From Verrucomicrobiia bacterium (lineage in GTDB: Bacteria; Verrucomicrobiota; Verrucomicrobiia; Verrucomicrobiales; Akkermansiaceae), in NCBI GenBank assembly GCA_030430455.1, contig JAUIJB010000042.1:1-34974 (forward strand): a stretch of 34,974 nt of DNA. Reading direction: 5' to 3'. Below, in pieces: positions 31,426-34,974 of the stretch. The notes below the pieces were generated by a model. The model ran no database searches and was not told where the DNA came from. It saw nothing but the letters and a program-made list of their open reading frames with translations. A program made the position numbers and the translations under genes. Within the stretch, counting starts at the first letter, position 1. Every line of letters begins with the position of its first letter.

Positions 31426-31465
31426 GGTTGTTAGGCGGTGGATTGGTTTGTGACGAGGCGGTGGA

Positions 31466-31482
31466 AGCATCCGTCGTGCCAA
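31466..31482 (-). promoter_or_regulatory. Sigma-54 (-24/-12) promoter for amt
   Basis: On the minus strand the sequence TTGGCACGACGGATGCT matches the consensus YTGGCACGrNNNTTGCW at all fixed bases except one (A for T at -15). The essential GG and GC are exactly 10 bases apart. The predicted transcription start near 31455 leaves a 5' leader of about 30 bases. Confidence 0.75.
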
Positions 31483-31964
31483 GAGGTGAAAAGCAGAAAA
31501 AATCGGCCCCGGACCGATCGGCTCATCGGCCGGGCCGGGCTCGTCCAGGGGCGGTCGGAGGGCCCTGCTGCCATCCTTGCGTCATGCCTGCCCGTCGGGC
31601 GGGCGGAGACTTCACCGTCCCCCTGGACGGCCGCCTTGATGGCGGTTCCGGGTCCGGTGGGACCCCGCGGATGGATCCGGATCCGCCTCGCGGCAGGCCC
31701 GCCAAGCGGCACCAAAGCGGCAGGTGAGTGGGAGGGCTTTGGGATTCCGGGGCGGACGGGGTGGAATTTTTGAAACCCATTCCGGGCGATGGAGCCGGGA
31801 ATCGTCCCGGGCGGGGCCTGCTCCGGACATCCTCCCCGCGACGGTGATTCCCGGGTTTTCAAGGATTTTCCGAGGATCAGGCCGAGTGCGGCGCATGCGA
31901 AACATGAGAATTCGGTCTTGCCAAAAGTCAGCTTCGCTCCTAGAGCCACCGCCGCCCGTTAGGG

Positions 31965-32015
31965 GGGAATGTTTTTTTAACTGGACATTACCTTTAAGGT
32001 TTCCTAAACATTCCC
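31965..32015. repeat. 10-bp inverted repeat with 31-base spacer upstream of the porin promoter
   Basis: GGGAATGTTT (31965-31974) is matched by AAACATTCCC (32006-32015). The spacer has its own palindrome ACCTTTAAGGT (31990-32000). The arms are centred about 41 bases apart, about four helical turns. The whole element lies about 55-105 bases before the predicted porin transcription start, so an activator or looping site is plausible. Confidence 0.6.
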
Positions 32016-32041
32016 GCGATTCGCAGCGCCAAGAGCCAGAA

Positions 32042-32058
32042 ATGGCACGGGTGATGCT
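32042..32058 (+). promoter_or_regulatory. Sigma-54 (-24/-12) promoter for the porin gene
   Basis: The sequence ATGGCACGGGTGATGCT matches YTGGCACGrNNNTTGCW except for the outermost base and A for T at -15, the same -15 deviation as in the amt promoter. GG and GC are exactly 10 bases apart. Predicted transcription starts near 32069, about 64 bases before ATG 32133. Confidence 0.75.
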
Positions 32059-32132
32059 AGTCGCCAAACAACTTCCTGGCTGTCGGGTACTTCCGGAGGC
32101 CGGGGACGCAGCAACCGAAAAACGAAAACACG

Positions 32133-32921
32133 ATGCGCAACTACAGCAAAACAGTAGGCGCCCTGGCCGCTGCCTCCGCCCTTGTGGCTGGCAACGCCAT
32201 GGCGGAAATCGAAGGGGAAGTCGCCGTTGGTTACCACAACATGTACGAGTTCCGCTTCGTCGATCTTGGCAGCGACCTTGTAACGGCCCAAGTCGATCTC
32301 GCCACCGAGGCGAACGGCTTTGGCTTCAGTGTCGGTGCCTGGTACGCCGCCTGGGATACCCCGGGTTTCCCCGGCGCCGCCGTCAATAGCACTGAGCTCG
32401 ACCTCTACGGTGCGGTGAGCTACGAGATCGCTGGCTTCGCCCTCGAGCTCGGCTACATCTACTACTACTTCCCGGACACCTCGACCGCCATCACCGGTCT
32501 CGGCACGGGCAACACGCAGGAAGTTTACTTCAGCGCCGGTTACGACTTCGACTTCGGTCTGGGTCTCGCCTCGACGTTCTACTACGACTTCGACGAGAAC
32601 AACGGCTGGTACAACGACACCTCGATCTCCTACTCCTGGGGCATCAACGAGTGCCTTTCGCTTGACCTCGCGGCCGGCGTTGGCTTCGCCGACGGCCACG
32701 GCCTCCAGGCCTCGGGCCGCCCGGGTTCGGTCGGCACCGCCGACGGCTTCCAGGGTTGGTATGTCTCGGCCGCCCTTCCGTGGGAGTTCCGCGACGGCGT
32801 GACCCTCACCCCGTACATCAAGTACACCGACGGTGACAGCGACCTCCTCACCAACGTGACCAACGTCACCACCGGTGAAGAGCACGTCGTCGCCGGCGTC
32901 TCGCTCGCGGTCGGCTTCTAA
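32133..32921 (+). CDS. Outer-membrane porin, TorF/Gcw_chp-like
   Basis: This 262-residue protein has a signal peptide (about 1-24, ending GNAMA) and a mature part made of alternating aromatic-rich strands: VAVGYHNMYEFRFVDLG, YGAVSYEIAGFALELGYIYYYF, VYFSAGYDFDF, and a C-terminal VAGVSLAVGF ending in Phe as outer-membrane barrels do. The N-terminal GYHNMYEFRFVDLGSD-like start fits the TorF family putative porins (Gcw_chp), which in proteobacteria are often beside ammonium transporter genes. A role in ammonium or small nitrogen-compound passage across the outer membrane is inferred from its divergent partner amt and the shared promoter class. It ends at a strong terminator. No Shine-Dalgarno is visible before the ATG. 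Confidence 0.82.
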   Translation: MRNYSKTVGALAAASALVAGNAMAEIEGEVAVGYHNMYEFRFVDLGSDLVTAQVDLATEANGFGFSVGAWYAAWDTPGFPGAAVNSTELDLYGAVSYEIAGFALELGYIYYYFPDTSTAITGLGTGNTQEVYFSAGYDFDFGLGLASTFYYDFDENNGWYNDTSISYSWGINECLSLDLAAGVGFADGHGLQASGRPGSVGTADGFQGWYVSAALPWEFRDGVTLTPYIKYTDGDSDLLTNVTNVTTGEEHVVAGVSLAVGF

Positions 32922-32949
32922 GCCAGCCACGAGTCCGAACACTCAATTC

Positions 32950-32983
32950 AAGACGGCCGCCCTCCGGGCGGCCGTCTTTTTTT
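32950..32983 (+). terminator. Rho-independent terminator of the porin gene
   Basis: A 13-bp perfect stem (AAGACGGCCGCCC and complement) with a 3-base loop is followed by seven T residues to 32983. It is the strongest terminator in the window, 28 bases after the porin stop. Confidence 0.93.
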
Positions 32984-33050
32984 GCATCCGGGTGGACGCG
33001 ATGTCGCCTCCGGGCAGCTGCCGGCACTCCGCGCGGACCGCACCCGTCCG

Positions 33051-33941
33051 TCAGGCCCGCGGGTGGGCCTGGTCGTAGGCCTCGCGCAAGCGCTCGCGGG
33101 TGACGTGGGTGTAGATCTGGGTGGTCGACAGCGAGGCGTGGCCCAGCAGGGCCTGCACCGAGCGCAGGTCCGCGCCGGCATCGAGCAGGTGGGTCGCGAA
33201 GCTGTGGCGCAGCTTGTGCGGGGAGATGTCGAAGGGGATCGAGGAGAGCTTGAGGTACTTCTTCAGCAGCTGGTCGATCGCCTGCTGGGTGATCCGGGTG
33301 CGGCGCTTGCTGAGGAACAGCGGGCCGGATGTGACGCCGGCCTCGCGGCGGTAGCGCTGCAGCGCGGCCAGCGCGGGACCGCCGACGGGAACCACCCGCT
33401 CCTTCGAGCCCTTGCCGGTGACGCGCAGCGACTCGCCGATGAAGTCGATGTCGCCGACCTCGAGCGAGCGCAGCTCGGAGATGCGCAGGCCGCAGGAGTA
33501 GAACAGCTCGAGGATCGCGGCATCCCGCAGCGGCAGCCACGGCGGGGTCTGCGGGTGCAGCGGCGCCTTGAGCGGGGCGTCGAGGAGCTCGACGACCTGT
33601 GACCGCGTGAGGACCACCGGGAGCTTCTTCTCCGGTTTCGGCAGCTGGACCTCCGCCAGCGGGTTGCGCGCGAGCCCCCGCCGAAGCACGAGGTACTTGT
33701 AGAACGACCGCAGCGCGGAGAAGCGCAGACGGATGGTCGAGCGCGCCAGCCCGGCCTTCATCAGCTCGAAGAGCCACAGCCGGAAGTCGTCGGCATTCAG
33801 CGCCCGCCAGCCGGGGAAGCGGTCGCCCTGGTCACCGCGAAAGCAGCCGAGGGCCCGGCGGTAGTTGTCGATGGTGCGGGGCGAGGCGCTGCGCTCGACC
33901 TCCATGAACTTGAGAAAGTCGCTCTCGAGGGCGTCGTCCAT
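33051..33941 (-). CDS. Tyrosine site-specific recombinase, XerC/XerD type
   Basis: This enzyme cuts and rejoins DNA at dif-like sites to resolve chromosome dimers. The 296-residue protein has an N-terminal SAM-like domain (about 1-90, ending ALRSFYKYLV) and a catalytic domain from about 105. All active-site residues are visible: Arg153 (CGLRISEL), Lys177 (VTGKGSKER), His242 and Arg245 (SPHKLRHSFATH), His268 (LLGHASLSTTQIY) and nucleophile Tyr277. Length and motifs fit chromosomal XerC/D rather than an integrase of a mobile element, and no element flanks it. XerC versus XerD cannot be settled from this sequence alone. Its start is 2 bases after the stop of the small membrane gene, so it is the last gene of a Fur-led operon. 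Confidence 0.94.
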   Translation of the reverse strand: MDDALESDFLKFMEVERSASPRTIDNYRRALGCFRGDQGDRFPGWRALNADDFRLWLFELMKAGLARSTIRLRFSALRSFYKYLVLRRGLARNPLAEVQLPKPEKKLPVVLTRSQVVELLDAPLKAPLHPQTPPWLPLRDAAILELFYSCGLRISELRSLEVGDIDFIGESLRVTGKGSKERVVPVGGPALAALQRYRREAGVTSGPLFLSKRRTRITQQAIDQLLKKYLKLSSIPFDISPHKLRHSFATHLLDAGADLRSVQALLGHASLSTTQIYTHVTRERLREAYDQAHPRA

Positions 33942-33943
33942 CG

Positions 33944-34192
33944 TCAGGGTGCCTTCCTCCGCGAGCGAACCAATGCCACCACGACCAGGACGATGGCCGC
34001 GAAGATCAGCAGGCCTGCGATCGCGCCGCCACCCACGACGAGCTGGCTGCGGTCGTCGACGAACTCGCGGAGCTCGCCATCGGAGACCCCCTGGCGCTCG
34101 GCATCGGCGACCAGCCCGGCGTGCCGCGCGATGATGAAGATCAACACGGTGGCCGTGACCATCAGGGTGGCGGCGATACGGATCAGGCGCAT
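33944..34192 (-). CDS. Small two-helix membrane protein between fur and xer
   Basis: This 82-residue protein is not recognised. It has two hydrophobic helices (about 6-24 and 53-75) joined by a charged loop (ADAERQGVSDGELREFVDDRSQ), and ends in a basic tail (RSRRKAP). The ATG lies inside the last codons of the Fur gene (10-base overlap, 34183-34192), and its stop is 2 bases from the recombinase start. Such tight packing argues that it is a real gene. The loop is probably outside the membrane and the basic tail inside. No function can be assigned. Confidence 0.72.
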   Translation of the reverse strand: MRLIRIAATLMVTATVLIFIIARHAGLVADAERQGVSDGELREFVDDRSQLVVGGGAIAGLLIFAAIVLVVVALVRSRRKAP

Positions 34193-34608
34193 TGCGGGCA
34201 GGTGCCGAAGAACTCGAGCTCGTGGTAGAGGTTCTGGTAGCCGGTCGTCTCGCGGATTTCCTCCTCGAGGGCGTGGACCGGGCAGGGGGCCTTCACCGGC
34301 TCGATCGACCCGCACTCGGTGCAGATCAGGTAGTCCTGGTGGCGGCCGGCAAGGATCAGGGTGAAGTAGGCGGCGCGCTCGTGAAGACCGAGGCGGCGGA
34401 CAATCCCCTTGTCGGCGAGCCGCTGCAGCAGGCGGAAAACCGTGGCCTTGTCGCACTGGTCGACCAGGCGCTCGGAGCCGGCCAACTCGGCGAGGGTCAT
34501 CGGCCGCCCGGACTCAAGCAGGGTCATCAGGAGCTGCTCGAGCGCCTTGGTGCGCCGCAGGCCAAGGCTGCGGCATTGATCGATGAGCTGCTCGACGTTG
34601 GTTGGCAT
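34183..34608 (-). CDS. Fur family transcriptional regulator (Fur/Zur/PerR)
   Basis: This is a metal-sensing DNA-binding repressor. The 141-residue protein has a winged helix at about 10-80 (SLGLRRTKALEQLLMTLLES, then KATVFRLLQRLADKGIVRRL) and a dimerisation/metal domain with HQDYLICTECGSIEPV (90-105; Cys96, Cys99) and FFGTCPQC at the very end (Cys137, Cys140). These two CxxC pairs form the structural zinc site. The HxHxxxxC loop of Fur is reduced, and the regulatory metal cannot be told from sequence; a zinc or iron sensor is equally possible. ATG 34608 fits the family. The in-frame extension to 34725 is Pro/Ser-rich and not conserved. Confidence 0.9.
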   Translation of the reverse strand: MPTNVEQLIDQCRSLGLRRTKALEQLLMTLLESGRPMTLAELAGSERLVDQCDKATVFRLLQRLADKGIVRRLGLHERAAYFTLILAGRHQDYLICTECGSIEPVKAPCPVHALEEEIRETTGYQNLYHELEFFGTCPQCA

Positions 34609-34721
34609 TACTTGCTGCAGGGTAGACCGGCTCGGCCGCGGAGGCGAGCGGGAAGGGTTGCATCCGCCCCCCGGGAAGGAAGACGGGCTGGGGAGGGACC
34701 AGAGGGCTTGGGAGGGAGGGA

Positions 34722-34974
34722 TCAAAAAAGCCGGCGCTGGTTGTCCTCTTCCGACGGTTGTGGCGCTCCGATCTTCCCGTAGGCAGCGGGCAGGGCGACC
34801 CGGCCGCGTGGGGTGCGCTGGAGGAAGCCCTGCAGGATCAGGAAGGGCTCGTGGACCTCCTCGAGGGTGGCGGCGTCCTCGCCGATGGCCAACGTCGTGT
34901 TAATGGCCGTGCGACAGCCGACGCCGACGTACGCGCCGCGCTCGCGACACTCGAACACGACGTAGCGATGCGTC
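34722..34974 (-). CDS. ruvB: Holliday junction branch-migration ATPase RuvB, C-terminal part, cut by window edge
   Basis: RuvB is the hexameric motor that, with RuvA, migrates Holliday junctions. Only the last 83 residues lie inside the window. The C-terminal winged helix is clear from [25 protein letters not shown], which matches the RuvB consensus closely; I split it here as [11 protein letters not shown] plus [14 protein letters not shown]. The segment before it, about [22 protein letters not shown], diverges from the usual ...GGGPVGLxTLA... and may reflect a local variant or sequence error near the end of the piece. A partial open frame begins at the right edge. The stop is at 34722, 114 bases before the Fur start. 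Confidence 0.85.
   Translation of the reverse strand, partial: THRYVVFECRERGAYVGVGCRTAINTTLAIGEDAATLEEVHEPFLILQGFLQRTPRGRVALPAAYGKIGAPQPSEEDNQRRLF

Larger units (their letters stand above)
31426..32132. other. 707-base divergent regulatory region between amt and the porin
   Basis: No supportable gene lies here. Both flanking genes start outward. It contains a sigma-54 site for amt (31466-31482), a sigma-54 site for the porin (32042-32058) and a long inverted repeat (31965-32015). I see no CRISPR, RNA gene or phage feature. The space between the two promoters is wide enough for enhancer-type activator sites. I looked for an NtrC-like palindrome and did not find a convincing one. Confidence 0.6.

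Noticed and set aside
32060..32132. Possible riboswitch in the porin leader
   Set aside because: I compared it by eye with the c-di-GMP-I, SAM and glutamine motifs. Only a short GGGACGCAGCA resembles a c-di-GMP-I block; the other conserved parts are missing.
33051..33941. Tyrosine recombinase as a mark of an integrated element
   Set aside because: It has XerC/D size and motifs, no flanking repeats, tRNA or cargo, and sits in a tight operon with fur.
1..34974. tRNA, rRNA, CRISPR arrays, insertion sequences, defence islands
   Set aside because: I looked for them by eye in intergenic spaces and found no cloverleaf-like or repeat-spacer pattern and no transposase. Intergenic gaps are mostly short.

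Overview
This is a GC-rich (by eye clearly above 60% G+C), densely coded chromosomal segment. I infer a Gram-negative member of the Verrucomicrobiota. It has LptD and an outer-membrane porin, so it has an outer membrane. It has a Minf_1886-type protein (a family largely confined to Verrucomicrobia and Planctomycetes), a secreted helical-repeat protein with W-x-x-x-DPE-type units, a propeller protein with an 'ILKYAFNLP'-like C-terminal segment, and an arginine/glutamine-rich RRM protein. I see no rRNA, tRNA, CRISPR array, insertion sequence or prophage. Most of the window is housekeeping and nutrient-uptake DNA.

Layout. 1-1701: 5' part of lptD (minus), divergent from a YfcH-type nucleotide-sugar epimerase relative (plus). 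2749-5678: a minus-strand pair, a secreted repeat protein overlapping a MoxR AAA+ ATPase. 5859-12802: a five-gene plus-strand operon with translationally coupled junctions, encoding a complete Yej/Opp-type oligopeptide ABC importer (two permeases, lipoprotein binding protein, two ATPases). Its permeases and binding protein carry unusual extra extracytoplasmic segments. 12864-16038: a membrane-anchored helical-repeat protein, then an HDAC-superfamily deacetylase overlapping a purine nucleoside phosphorylase. 16049-18452: a Minf_1886 protein, MiaA and an RRM RNA-binding protein (minus). 18770-21423: a D,D-carboxypeptidase, phosphofructokinase and an Lrp/AsnC regulator (plus). 21693-29912: a long minus-strand run with a LysM protein, a seven-repeat propeller protein, BioB, a secreted protein with a caspase-like pattern, a MalY/PatB aminotransferase, a ROK sugar kinase lacking the usual zinc site, CoaX and a small anchored protein. 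30058-32983: ammonium transporter (minus) and TorF-type porin (plus), divergent. 33051-34974: tyrosine recombinase, small membrane protein, Fur-family regulator and the 3' end of ruvB (minus).

The best regulatory signal is in the 707-base gap between the ammonium transporter and the porin. Each gene has its own near-consensus sigma-54 (-24/-12) promoter at a sensible distance, so the two look like a co-regulated nitrogen-uptake pair. A 10-bp inverted repeat lies just upstream of the porin promoter.

I do not see a clear new defence system or other wholly unknown multi-gene machine. The most unusual items are the enlarged Yej-type importer, including a MORN-like insert in one permease; the secreted GHS/GCHT caspase-like candidate; the multi-module partner of MoxR; the zinc-site-less ROK kinase; and the sigma-54 divergent pair.
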